In this document: in pieces, positions 18,701-24,993 of the stretch
Layout: each line of letters begins with the position of its first letter
How positions within the stretch are numbered: position 1 is the stretch's first letter
Source of the DNA: an uncultured Clostridia bacterium
GTDB lineage: Bacteria; Bacillota; Clostridia; Christensenellales; DTU072
Length of the DNA: 64,000 bases
Assembly: GCA_946621465.1 (NCBI GenBank)
Contig: CAMOOO010000002.1
Location: forward strand, 1-64,000
Direction: 5' to 3'
The notes under the pieces: generated by a model
The model's database searches: none
Seen by the model: the letters and a program-made list of their open reading frames with translations, nothing else
What the model was told of the DNA's origin: nothing
Made by a program: the position numbers and the translations under genes

Positions 18701-20285
18701 AAGCGGTACCCGAAGATACGACGAGCGAACCGCCGTTTATCGTAGCATTACTCGTGATACCATAGTAGTGCGGATCGGGATCCTGTCCTTCAAGGTAAAT
18801 CAGTATTCTGCCGGTAACGGCAAGATCGCCGCCGTTGACGATGATATTGCCGCCGCTTATTGCCGGATCGTAATCTGAAGTTACGATCAATTTGCCCATT
18901 TGTGCTTTGTCGGTAGACTGGGCGTAGACGGTCAGGTTTCCGCCATCGTTAACGTTGATACAGTCGCCGCAAGTCAAAGTCGCTCCGTCTTTGAGAATAA
19001 GACGCACGTCTCCGTTGACGGTAGCGGTGCCGTCAACCGTGATATCGTTTTTGACGACGTACCAAGTAGTCTTATTTGCCGCGCCCCAATTCTTACGGCT
19101 ACCGCTTAATATATGTATGTACTCGTTGCAGGTTTTCGTTTGCGTAAAGACGCCGCCGTCGTTAAAATCCCTGTACGTCACGGGGTCCGCCGCGAATATT
19201 TGAAAGGGAATATAACCCGTTATATCGTCCGACGGGTCGTCCGGCGTGCCATTGTTGGCAACGATGGAGATGGTTGTCGTACCCGCGGAATGCGGCCAAA
19301 CCGTTCCGTCGCTCGTGACCGTGGCGACGCTTTCGTCGCTTGACGACCACGTGAGCCATCTTAACGTATTGTACGTAGCGTTGGCAGGCTCGAAGCTCGG
19401 GGCGATCTTATATTCTTGATCGCCTGCAACAAGTCTGACCTCGCCGATATCCCCGCTGACTTTTGTTACGGCAACGGGATAGGTGACCTCAACGTAGTTT
19501 TTCCAATAATCTCTCGTATCATTATAAGGATATTTTACGATGTCCGAAGTGTCGTAACTGCTTCCCGCCCTTACGACCATACCGTCTTTGATGGTGATCG
19601 AGCCGGCGGCTCCGACGTAAATACCGCCCGTAGACGCGTTCGCCCTTGTTTCTCCCACAGCTTTAACAACGCCGCCGTTTATTATGACCGTACCGCCGCC
19701 GTCCGATTCCGCGCCGCAACCGATACCGGGTGCGGGCCACGCCGCTGCGCCCGGATGTCCTTTGGCTATGATATTGCCGCCGTTTATCACGATCGTACCC
19801 GCAGACGCGCCGTAGCCGCCGCCGATACCCGCTTGTCCGTTGTCCGTCGTGGTACTGCCTTTGACCTCTGCTTTCAGTGTACCCATGCTACTGCCCGTAG
19901 ATTGCGCGTAAACGGTGAATTTTTCACCGTGGTAATTATAAACCGATACACCGTTACAGGTCAGTGTCGCACCGTCGCGAAGGATAAGTTTCACGTCCCC
20001 ATCTACACGTATACTGCAAGAAAGCGTCTTCTCTCCGGTAACGACGTACCACCCGGAAGTCCAATACACGGGATTGGTCGTATCCGAGACGGAATTGACC
20101 TCAATCGGGTCTGTCACAGTTTGCATTACGCCGTTCTCGTCCAAATATTGAACGGTCGTTGACGCGTACGCCGTGGGCGTATTTTCCACAGGTATAATCG
20201 CAAACGCCATCGCCAATATAAGGACGAAAGCAAATAATGCGCAAAATACGCCTAAGCTTACTTTTCTTGCCATTCGATTCGTCAT
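9735..20285 (-). CDS. giant secreted surface protein with Ig-like (BIG2), Gly-rich and CxxC repeats
   Basis: 3516 aa. Signal peptide ends near residue 40 (PTAYA). Through residue ~2100, Gly-rich beta-helix-like blocks (INGGxxTAxGG, AGIGGGG) alternate with BIG2 Ig-like domains (consensus WTSSDESVATV...G.VTP...GTATIT). Residues ~2130-2540 hold two beta modules (VTIEPxxxYA...). Residues ~2535-3315 are CxxC repeats of the pattern GHD...ATCTE.G...CSRC...Y.E..ALGH. The end matches the 2490-aa paralogue: a beta domain with NHFSTY, then GLSGGAIAGIVIG plus a hydrophobic helix and a basic tail. I choose the ATG at 20285, 8 nt after AGGAG, over the TTG two codons upstream. It is probably displayed on the membrane or wall and may bind glycans (inference). 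Confidence 0.9.
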   Translation of the reverse strand: MTNRMARKVSLGVFCALFAFVLILAMAFAIIPVENTPTAYASTTVQYLDENGVMQTVTDPIEVNSVSDTTNPVYWTSGWYVVTGEKTLSCSIRVDGDVKLILRDGATLTCNGVSVYNYHGEKFTVYAQSTGSSMGTLKAEVKGSTTTDNGQAGIGGGYGASAGTIVINGGNIIAKGHPGAAAWPAPGIGCGAESDGGGTVIINGGVVKAVGETRANASTGGIYVGAAGSITIKDGMVVRAGSSYDTSDIVKYPYNDTRDYWKNYVEVTYPVAVTKVSGDIGEVRLVAGDQEYKIAPSFEPANATYNTLRWLTWSSSDESVATVTSDGTVWPHSAGTTTISIVANNGTPDDPSDDITGYIPFQIFAADPVTYRDFNDGGVFTQTKTCNEYIHILSGSRKNWGAANKTTWYVVKNDITVDGTATVNGDVRLILKDGATLTCGDCINVNDGGNLTVYAQSTDKAQMGKLIVTSDYDPAISGGNIIVNGGDLAVTGRILIYLEGQDPDPHYYGITSNATINGGSLVVSSGTAFGGNVSIGPDMVVKVGKEAITDFETNHAYHTVTIDPYVAATSITLDKTSLSLKAEDDVVLLTPTIGAENASYNTLNWVEWRTSNENVVKLFDNRGTILPMSAGTATITAIANNGTADTSDDLYATCTVTVSASSPVSYLSYNAGIFSEASCSIYTTVTADTRVMGASDWTRWYVAKGNVTVDGRITVTGNVHLILSDGASLTVSGGIYVPTGSSLTIYGHSIDRSVMGQLLAQNAGLEQAGIGGNSSESNGAIVINGGKVTSYGGERGAGIGGGGADDANAPAAGSITVNGGVVIAVGGDYAAGIGGGGSYYNFGGDGYSIAFNGGEITAQGFYAIGGGGSWLNTSAGNYGHFSRAQKMIVKGGSNAQDVALVNVSGTTDLHYTYQYMIVTEPVKVTSVALDRTVISMTADERYVLDVTFGPENAAYNSLQYVNWTSSNPTVAMIMNGAILPVKAGTATITVTANNGTPNDTTDDVTATCTVTVTTNPATVSYIDYNAATGAYTTNNLSAYASVYSDVATLGMANNTSWYVVKSNMTFDSRIEVRGDVCLVFSDNVTLTATKGIDVTAGNSLTIYAQSSDKATMGVLNASTDVNDTAAIGGNVSSSTCGTITVVGGKITAQGGNNGAGIGGAFGANGGEVNIYGGEVTAYGNNNGSAIGNRTYILDGIQITISKKLTATVGGNLLANPNDVWKYTNVYIDQATPVSGVTLDKTTLNLAAGKQTAQLTATIAPTGASYKNIVWTSSDESVATVDENGLVTPIWAGTAVITATATNGTEFTSDDKTATCTVTVSVVSVSGITLDNTSLNLIAEGETSTLTATVTPDNVSYATVVWTSSDESVATVNDSGVVTPLAPGTAIITATATNGTADTSDDVTATCTVTVIMPNSITYLDYDPEINALVSVTRTSYAPLTADMTTWGTAGETKWIVAESDVEISTYQINILGDVRLIIKDNVTVTAKYGILVKDGNSITIYAQSQDELAMGKLNANGAYCAAGIGGQYGNKSGSITINGGMITAVGGQDSAGIGGGNQALSNSNTGGDSGTITINGGIITATGNGHGAGIGGGGGENSGGNAETIIINGGIVTATAGTGYGAGIGGGGQSDQYSGGNGGTIIINGGTVTADGKAGRGIGGGGINHSSASYNYDLIKGDDVLYSTENGGTIYRYYPRPDVTGVSIDQEGLELFVRGSQGSLHATVTPGEANATIVWSTSDPTVATIDNDGRVIPQGVGTATITVTATNGTADTSDDKTATITVTVYPQPDVTGIELNLTNVELSTDHYEEQLQATISPSGAKNGVVWTSSDPAVATVDRNGKVTAIGVGTATITATATNDTEDTADDKTATCTVVINELNFDIYYEYDNSTHSMVQKRTVGCEVMTSNLDSLVDWDNYTKWYIVKEDITFDENMYCENDIHIILADGVTLTFNQGVIVGDRLTIYAQSTDVATMGKLVAKNDDGAGIDCQRTIIINGGIITATGSEHAAGIGGGEDGDGGSITINGGVVTANGGEYAAGIGGGSSDWRGCDGGELTINGGEIIAISGGHGAMAIGGGVCYDNEEPAEEKGKIKVSKVILFDAGDDAESAVSMTNLDYAVTKNYVHIGIDPNYADSVLFGIDIDSENAKVTLSGNGVSGNNALSGETVTVTIEPSDSYAFHIIKVSYLQPAELDSVDAIKSLMGTAFFDGRDYSGSGGPNSDGYYCMVDYNGNIVVYNGPEVFATLDETAVTSFATTTIPELPGSLFVIVTSGSDQWTFQIDENGTLVSVGLRQNDALVFSGSGCSNGSLTKEVEIMITTVTEGEKYTFIMPETDAVVLVGCVRVYDIAKESENGDVVVTVDGVEADKAGQDKTVTVTIEPDKGYALDEITVYIDGFAVRDTADLAALMGDAELSDTADNSAIKCKVVGGALALLENGVTICTLPDTTELTFAPYDNDPNKFGVDLWDEEAHEWRFTIENKVITEIEVFYGETIFNLKGNSTGELNLEIELLPITEGKVYAFDMPQMPIRIVVTFVESSVHDHDETTLEYVSDKEATCTEAGNTAYYRCTVCGLYYADVNGETEITLESTVIAATGHDYQFVEFVWDGFTAQAKYVCTHDDTHVELHNATVTNKITTEPTCTIVGVKTYTATYDGHTDTKTEDVAALGHDVIHHDAQAATCTAVGWNAYDTCSRCDHTTYQEIKPLGHAIVRHDAKAATCTEVGWDAYVTCSRCDFSTYVEIPALGHEYAFDSIVWDGFTAQAKYVCTHDNDHVELHNAVITNEVTKAATCTEAGVKVYTATYDGHTDTKNETLAALGHDLEHHDAQAATCTEIGWNAYDTCSRCDYTTYQEIAALGHDWSEWTVVKVATVEEEGLERRVCKNDNEHVEERVIPKVDPHVHSYVFDSFVWDGFTAKAKYICTENNEHVDLRDATVTKEVTKAATCTEAGVKVYTATHDGHTDIKNETLAVLGHDLIHHDAQATTCTEIGWNAYDTCSRCDYTTYQEIAALGHDYKFDSFVWTGYTAQAKCVCAHDNIHVELRDATVTSEVTTAATCNEEGVRTYTATYDGHTDTKTEEIAALGHDIIHHDGKEATCTEIGWDDYETCSRCDFSTYEEIPATGHSASDWIVTNEPTCTEKGSMHKICTVCGTEIEVEEIEANGHTAGDWVTTKEPSCTEKGNKHIVCTVCSTELETADIDALGHDYQADATAPTCTERGFTTHTCSRCGDSYVDTYVDALGHTAGEWIVTKEPSCTEKGSKHKECTVCHTELEAEEIAALGHAFGEWIVTKEAQEGAKGEETRTCSICGATLTRATEADGQLTYVETVTEEPKDVTELFAQAKEEEGSVEIKATTDDDKEFVIVFDSNAVKAIGDANVSLSAKVVTENVEVENAELVLEVKLNGATFEGGEATVSIPFEKEVPQGKVGKVYYIDDQGNKTDMGATFENGKVVFTTNHFSTYAVLFEDAQVADSGLSGGAIAGIVIGCFFGLLLIACAVLFILHKKGIVNIAFIDKVLKK
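10340..12680 (-). repeat. coding CxxC repeat array
   Basis: Tandem ~35-75-aa units encode GHD..HHDAQAATCTE.GW.AY.TCSRC and VWDGFTAQAKYVCTHD.HVEL, several nearly identical at DNA level. Paired CxxC motifs suggest zinc-ribbon-like knuckles. Confidence 0.75.
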
Positions 20286-20372
20286 AGTCAAGTCTCCTTG
20301 TCAAAATGATCTCGTTTATTTTTCAGCCACGGTCTACGCATATGTGCGCGCGAAAATAATAACTCATTTTAG

Positions 20373-20403
20373 AGTATAACAAGGAATAGGGGACAAGATG
20401 GGG
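20373..20403 (-). promoter_or_regulatory. activator-type promoter upstream of the 3516-aa gene
   Basis: On the minus strand, -10 TATACT (20373-20378). No -35 match lies at the right distance. Two heptamers CCCCTAT (20386-20392) and CCCCATC (20397-20403) are 11 bp apart and end 7 nt before the -10. Direct repeats one helical turn apart are the usual arrangement for SARP and OmpR-type activators, and such a regulator is encoded next door. Confidence 0.4.
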
Positions 20404-20452
20404 TACTATTTGCACTCCGTACAGATAAAACTATTAAAGAAAGAGGTTTCTA

Positions 20453-21217
20453 TTATAATTCGGCCCATTCGTATTGCGCCATAAATTCGCCCTTATAGGC
20501 GTTGATGGCTTGGGGCAGACCTTTATCGTAATCGTACAAGTCGCAAGCGAAAGCATTTACGTTCACGGCGTATTCGTTGTAGCCTTTGACAATGATATTT
20601 TCTATCCCGTGACCCTTAAGCGTATCCATCAATAAGCGGAAAACTTTTTTGAAATAGTCCTGCGTGGAGGGGGTGTACTTATCGCCGAAAAGCACGGCGA
20701 TCAGTTCCTGTTTGTTCGCCGTTCCGCCTCGCTTCGACACGAGATAAGCGAGCAGTTCTTTCGATTTGCTCCTTCCGAAATTCGTCACGACCAGTCCGTC
20801 AACGAAAACGTCGAAATCTCCGAAAGTACGGACGAACACCCTTGGCATCGGATTATCCACGGGATGCAACAGATTGTCGAGCTCCCTTTCTATATCTTCC
20901 GTTTTGTATGGTTTGTTGACGTATCCGGACACGTGCAGGCGTATGGCGTCCATCGTGTATTTTTCATACGCCGTGCAAAAGATCACGTTGACGAGAGGAT
21001 ATATATTTTTCAATTCTTTCGCCAGTTCTATACCGTCCATATTCGGCATATTGACGTCGAGGATGGCAACGTCGATCCCGCTCTCGTTTTTTGCGAATGC
21101 AAGCGCCTCGTCGCTGTATTCAAACGGAAAAAGTTCGGCGTTCGGGCGCAACTGAGCCACGTTTTTTGTAAGTTCTTTCAATGCAAACGGTTCGTCATCG
21201 ACAAGCAGTATCCTCAT
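20453..21217 (-). CDS. response regulator with SARP/OmpR-like winged helix
   Basis: 254 aa. Receiver domain at residues 1-120 with acidic pocket D7/D8, phospho-acceptor D54 in ILDVNMPNMDG, T82 and K102 (NKPYK). The C-terminal part (~125-250) begins VRTFGDFDVFVDG, followed by a winged-helix-like segment (SKELLAYLVSKRGG.A.KQEL) typical of SARP-like regulators, rather than a LytTR domain. Its ATG overlaps the kinase stop by 4 bases, so the two are translationally coupled. It is likely phosphorylated by the upstream LytS-type kinase. It is the nearest regulator to the two giant surface genes, whose promoter lies 50-80 bases after its stop. Confidence 0.9.
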   Translation of the reverse strand: MRILLVDDEPFALKELTKNVAQLRPNAELFPFEYSDEALAFAKNESGIDVAILDVNMPNMDGIELAKELKNIYPLVNVIFCTAYEKYTMDAIRLHVSGYVNKPYKTEDIERELDNLLHPVDNPMPRVFVRTFGDFDVFVDGLVVTNFGRSKSKELLAYLVSKRGGTANKQELIAVLFGDKYTPSTQDYFKKVFRLLMDTLKGHGIENIIVKGYNEYAVNVNAFACDLYDYDKGLPQAINAYKGEFMAQYEWAEL

Positions 21218-22503
21218 CGTTTACCTCCTTTTACTTTGCCGAAAACGCGAGGAAGAGTGGGAATACTTATCGTTACTTTCGTCCCCTTCCCCGGTTCGCT
21301 CTCAACGTCGAGCGTTGCGCCAAGTTGATATTCCAAACGGTTTTTGACCGCTTTAAGCCCCACTCTCTTTGAGTCCTTCAGGATCTCCGTATCGAAACCG
21401 ACGCCGTCGTCCTCAACGACGATCACGTGATTATTTCCGTTGCGATAAGAACGGACGACGATCGAACCGAATTGTTTGCGAACGAGGATGCCGTGTTTTA
21501 TGGAATTCTCCACCAATATCTGCACGGTCAGCGGCGGCAAGAAAAAATTCTCGTCCTTTATCTCGTACGTCACGTCGAACTTATCCGTAAAGCGGCGTTT
21601 TTGCAAAGATACGTAGTCCTTGACGTATGCGATCTCCTCTGTAAACGGGATCAGATCCTTTCCGTCCAAGGCGGCAAGATTGCCGCGAATAAACCCTGCG
21701 AATTCGTTGATGGCTTGCTTCGTTTCTTCGGGATTTCCTTCGATAGCTTGAATGGAAAAAAGTGTGTTGTAAATAAAGTGCGGCTGTATCTGCGAGAGGA
21801 TCACGCGATTACGATGTTCTTCCATAAGTGCCAGTTCGTGCTTCCGAACAAAGCATAAATGGAGCCATAAGTAGTAAAATAGGCTACACAGGACCATTCC
21901 GATCATCAAGAACGAAGACGCAAAATTGTCTTTGGAAAGCATGTCGGCAACGATGGCGGCAACGATGATCGCGTCGTTCAGGATGGGTAAAACCGATTCC
22001 ACTTTCCGTACGCGATAACACTCTTTGACGGAGAGAAACAAGAGGTACGCAAGGAGTATACCGCTGACGATCTGACAAGCGTACCCCCAAGGGAAGGAAC
22101 CGCGCATAAAGTGATTGTCCGGAGCAATATAAAAAACGACGGGCGAAAAGAATGCCGTCAGATAGATCAAAGCGTTGACTCCGGCAAGCGCCGCCGCAAC
22201 GTAAAACAGTTTATCTTTTTTGCCCACGAGCAACAAAAACGTCACGAGGATAAAAGGTCGAACGGCGTATCCGTAGATCACAACGCCCGTACGCCAAGGA
22301 GACGCCGTGGCGGGTAGTTGCAACCGATATTCGATATAGTTTTGCACCACGTTGCTCAAAAGAAGCACGATGATGACGAGGACCAGCCGTCGCTCTTTCT
22401 TCCCGATGAACCGATCGACCAAAACGACTGCCGTCAACCCCAGAAGGGCGACGAAAAGCGGCACGATCATCAATAATTCTTTATTCAGTTCAACGTCTAT
22501 CAT
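21214..22503 (-). CDS. LytS/YesM-type sensor histidine kinase
   Basis: 429 aa. About six or seven membrane helices fill residues 10-215. The His_kinase domain starts LSQIQPHFIYNTLFS, with phospho-acceptor H242, followed by an HATPase domain (N-box VENSIKHG near 333, G-box DDGVGFD near 368). It has no clear extracellular sensor domain, so sensing is probably within the membrane region. It is the first gene of a two-gene operon with the response regulator (ATGA overlap). A putative start site AAGGA lies before the ATG. The unusual pairing of a LytS kinase with a SARP-like rather than LytTR regulator is seen directly in the sequence. Confidence 0.92.
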   Translation of the reverse strand: MIDVELNKELLMIVPLFVALLGLTAVVLVDRFIGKKERRLVLVIIVLLLSNVVQNYIEYRLQLPATASPWRTGVVIYGYAVRPFILVTFLLLVGKKDKLFYVAAALAGVNALIYLTAFFSPVVFYIAPDNHFMRGSFPWGYACQIVSGILLAYLLFLSVKECYRVRKVESVLPILNDAIIVAAIVADMLSKDNFASSFLMIGMVLCSLFYYLWLHLCFVRKHELALMEEHRNRVILSQIQPHFIYNTLFSIQAIEGNPEETKQAINEFAGFIRGNLAALDGKDLIPFTEEIAYVKDYVSLQKRRFTDKFDVTYEIKDENFFLPPLTVQILVENSIKHGILVRKQFGSIVVRSYRNGNNHVIVVEDDGVGFDTEILKDSKRVGLKAVKNRLEYQLGATLDVESEPGKGTKVTISIPTLPRVFGKVKGGKR

Positions 22504-22584
22504 CTCAATCTATCCTTGTTTAGTTGAATTCACTATAAACGACTGTTCGGGCTTGTAAGCTGTATCCGGCAAATACGGTCCCCG

Positions 22585-23526
22585 TCAGTTATCGCCCGAC
22601 CCGCATTTCCATTGTGCCATCGGGTGACGGGAAATACGGTCGATTATTTCTTTGTCTGGGAACAAGAGCGCGGGGGCGTACGTTTTTTGCTTGAACCGCT
22701 CGACGAAAAGTCGTTCTTCGTCGGTAAATACGAGAAGTCCGATCAGATATTCTTTGATCCGTTTTACGGCGGAAACGGGATCGAATCTTTCGGCTTTGGA
22801 CAGAACGGGTTTCAACATCCGCGTATAGTCCTTATTCGTCACGCCGTCGATGATGGAAAGATCGTTCTCCAAAATATCCGCTTCTCCGCCGATACAGTTG
22901 TAGAAAACAAAACACTTTTTCAATAAGTCTTTGTCGGAAAAAAGGTCGCACTCGATCGCGCCGTAAACGTCGTAGACGTCGCGCGGTTTGCTCCGACCGA
23001 TTAAGGCGGCGAACTTGCTTCCGTACAGTTCGTACAAGTTCAGAACGGCTATTTCCGCCTCGCCGTTATATCCGAAGGCGGCGATCTTCGTTTTCGACAA
23101 AGGCAATATGTGCGCTCTATCCAAAAAATTGATTTCCACCTTTATGTTGTCTCGGTTTCCACCGTTGTTTTGATACTGAAACACGTACGAATCCAACGCA
23201 TAATGGTATTTGCTGGCGTCGGAAAGAGCGTATCCTTTTTGAAAGAGCGCGCTTTTCAGATACGTCCGTATACTCTCTTTATCCGCGACCGCTTCCTCTT
23301 TCGTTTGTCCAAGATAATCCAAGTCGATATCCACGGAAAGACGGGGCAAATTACGATAAAAAAGATTGATTGCCGTACCACCTTTCAAGGCAAGTTTATC
23401 TTTCCATTCGGAAGAAAAAAGCGTTTCCAGTACGTCGATAAGCCGCATCACTTTTTCGACGTTATCTTTGATAAAGGAAGTTTCGTTCGCTATCCTTACA
23501 ATATTTTTCTTCGATAAGTCAATCAT
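22585..23526 (-). CDS. abiEii: AbiEii-type nucleotidyltransferase toxin
   Basis: 313 aa. The diagnostic AbiEii/DUF1814 motif is intact: LKGGTAINLFYRN (G49-G50) followed by DIDLD (D66, D68, D70). This is the nucleotide- and metal-binding core of the DNA polymerase-beta-like fold. In characterised AbiE systems (type IV toxin-antitoxin) the protein is bacteriostatic, transfers nucleotides, and aborts phage infection. The start ATG lies one base after the stop of the upstream abiEi-like gene, so they form one operon. The length matches the usual ~300 aa, and there is no sign of decay. Being next to a tRNA fragment fits a mobile defence cargo. Confidence 0.9.
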   Translation of the reverse strand: MIDLSKKNIVRIANETSFIKDNVEKVMRLIDVLETLFSSEWKDKLALKGGTAINLFYRNLPRLSVDIDLDYLGQTKEEAVADKESIRTYLKSALFQKGYALSDASKYHYALDSYVFQYQNNGGNRDNIKVEINFLDRAHILPLSKTKIAAFGYNGEAEIAVLNLYELYGSKFAALIGRSKPRDVYDVYGAIECDLFSDKDLLKKCFVFYNCIGGEADILENDLSIIDGVTNKDYTRMLKPVLSKAERFDPVSAVKRIKEYLIGLLVFTDEERLFVERFKQKTYAPALLFPDKEIIDRISRHPMAQWKCGSGDN

Positions 23527-23527
23527 A

Positions 23528-24268
23528 TCAGTTCTCCGTATTTATGATCTCTTTGGGGATGATCAATTTCCATTCGTCTATGCGCTTTCCGCTAGCGTTC
23601 TTGTTTTCCCGTATATCGTCGAACCGTTGCGTCACGTTTTCTTTGCAAACGTCGAAAAATCTATTCGTCAGATAGGTCGGCTGCAACAGGGAAAAGAAGA
23701 AGCCGGCCTTTTTGTATAAGAGTTTTTTATCGTACGCTTTAAGATGTTTCAGTAGTTTTTGTTCATCGCAATACGATATGGCGGAAAGCGCCGTAAACAC
23801 TTCTTCCAGTCCGCCCGCCACGTCCGGTCGGTTCAGACAATCGACAACCGTTCTTTCCAATTCCGTTACGCGTACGGTGGAGTTTTGTTCCACGACGGAT
23901 ACGCCTTCGGTATATTTCGTTTCAAAATAAACGTATTCCAACCCGTCTATGAGATCGGACCTATACTGCGTCGGCGTAAAAACGTGCACGTCGGAATACA
24001 TCTGATTTCCCAGTCCGTAAAACTCCAGCGCCGAATGAAAACCCACGAACGCGCCTTTATGCAACGCCGTCGCTATCTCAAACCGATTGGCGAATATATC
24101 GCCCGTCAGCGGATTGACGAGCGCATACAGCCCACCCTTAAGTTTTACGATCCTTCCCGTCTTAAGCAAGTTTTTCAGCGTAGCAAACAGAGTCGACTCG
24201 CTCGGGATCTCCCTCTGCGCGTCGGTAGCGGTAAACAGATTTTTCGTTAAAAAGTCGTATGATATCAT
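23528..24268 (-). CDS. abiEi: AbiEi-type antitoxin/transcriptional autoregulator
   Basis: 246 aa. An N-terminal winged-helix-like region (TLFATLKNLLKTGRIVKLKGGLYAL) is the AbiEi_4-type antitoxin domain, and the FVGFHSALEFYGL segment is typical of this family. Its partner AbiEii follows after one base. In studied systems AbiEi represses its own promoter through inverted repeats and neutralises the toxin without direct binding. A strong promoter precedes it (24288-24316), GGAG stands before the ATG, and a perfect 12-bp palindrome TATGATATCATA (24258-24269) covers the start codon, possibly as an operator. Confidence 0.88.
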   Translation of the reverse strand: MISYDFLTKNLFTATDAQREIPSESTLFATLKNLLKTGRIVKLKGGLYALVNPLTGDIFANRFEIATALHKGAFVGFHSALEFYGLGNQMYSDVHVFTPTQYRSDLIDGLEYVYFETKYTEGVSVVEQNSTVRVTELERTVVDCLNRPDVAGGLEEVFTALSAISYCDEQKLLKHLKAYDKKLLYKKAGFFFSLLQPTYLTNRFFDVCKENVTQRFDDIRENKNASGKRIDEWKLIIPKEIINTEN

Positions 24269-24287
24269 ATATCAATCTCCATTCACA

Positions 24288-24316
24288 ATTTTACACAAAA
24301 TCTATAACTATGTCAA
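24288..24316 (-). promoter_or_regulatory. abiE operon promoter
   Basis: On the minus strand TTGACA (24311-24316), 17-nt spacer, TAAAAT (24288-24293): a near-consensus housekeeping promoter 20 bases upstream of the AbiEi start. Confidence 0.75.
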
Positions 24317-24378
24317 TAGTTTTTGATTATTTCTTGCTTTAATCAATTTTTTCAATATTAACTCTAAACGAGTTGATC

Positions 24379-24409
24379 GGTATAAAATCGGTATAAAAAA
24401 GGTATAAAA
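24379..24409 (+). repeat. three 11-bp direct repeats (GGTATAAAA)
   Basis: GGTATAAAA occurs at 24379-24387, 24390-24398 and 24401-24409 with an exact 11-bp period. Helically phased repeats beside a tRNA-derived site resemble integrase arm sites or an autoregulator operator. No integrase gene is in the window. Confidence 0.7.
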
Positions 24410-24539
24410 GTCGTTTCAAAATACAAAACAAACTTGATAAAACGCAAGATAATTGATGATTTCAGCTGTCAAAAACGGCACAAAACGAAAGATTTTTGAA
24501 GAAAACGAACGATTTTGATATCGTTTGCAAAAACGCGAA

Positions 24540-24587
24540 TTGCTCCTAAGCGAAACGCCGTTGGTTCGATTCCAATCACGAACGCCA
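24540..24587 (+). pseudogene. 3' fragment of tRNA-Arg(CCU), att-site-like
   Basis: From the anticodon loop onward this fits a tRNA exactly: loop CTCCTAA (anticodon CCT), 3' anticodon strand GCGAA, 5-nt variable loop ACGCC, T arm GTTGG-TTCGATT-CCAAT, acceptor CACGAAC, discriminator G, CCA. The 5' half is absent: the bases before the loop (AATTG) do not pair with GCGAA, and no GTTCGTG acceptor strand lies at the expected distance. Duplicated tRNA 3' ends starting at the anticodon loop are the typical product of tyrosine-integrase insertion. The abiE pair lies on its left. Confidence 0.65.
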
Positions 24588-24590
24588 ATA

Positions 24591-24617
24591 AAGACGCTTT
24601 TTATAAAGCGCCTTTTT
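24591..24617 (+). terminator. terminator after the tRNA fragment
   Basis: Stem CGCTTT (24595-24600) / AAAGCG (24605-24610) followed by a T-run at 24613-24617, placed as after a tRNA gene. Confidence 0.6.
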
Positions 24618-24618
24618 G

Positions 24619-24790
24619 TTTTTGCTTTGCAAAATCGACGCGTTCATGGAATCTCACCCAAGGGTTCCCGTCTCTCTTCGTTCGACCCGCCAGCTCGTAA
24701 TCATAGATTACTTCGCCGCTTTGGCTACAAATGCCACACTGTGGCTTTTGCTTTACGCGTCGCGCCCATCACGAACGCCAAAAAGAGCCG
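24619..24790 (+). repeat. 172-bp dispersed repeat, copy B
   Basis: It appears identical to 52-223. The long-range stem is CGTTCG (24679-24684) / CGAACG (24772-24777). Its 3' end CCATCACGAACGCCAA repeats, with one difference, the end of the tRNA-Arg fragment 193 bases upstream, so the element is bracketed by short direct repeats. Confidence 0.85.
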
Positions 24791-24814
24791 TTTTCTTAAT
24801 GAAAGCGGCTTTTT
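24786..24814 (+). terminator. terminator-like hairpin after repeat copy B
   Basis: Stem AGCCG (24786-24790) / CGGCT (24806-24810) with a T-run. The following stretch 24815-24993 holds no supported gene; a short minus-strand open stretch (HKVDGKVVVRLTLQEPELQK, ~24830-24900) has coding-like character but no start. Confidence 0.55.
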
Positions 24815-24993
24815 ATGCGTATTTTAATCTTTTGTAATTCTGGTTCTTGTAATGTTAATCTGACGACAACCTTTCCATCTACTTTATGGTCGTCTATTCT
24901 TCAATAATGATATTTATGCCGAGACCAACGCTTTACCGTAAAAAATAATTTGGCGGAAGGACGTAATCGCCCCCAATTGATGCAACTCACGCT

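Noticed and set aside
24830..24993. Minus-strand coding-like stretch (HKVDGKVVVRLTLQEPELQK)
   Set aside because: No start codon or upstream continuation, and it runs into the terminator hairpin. It could be the tail of a recombinase-like gene, but I cannot support that.
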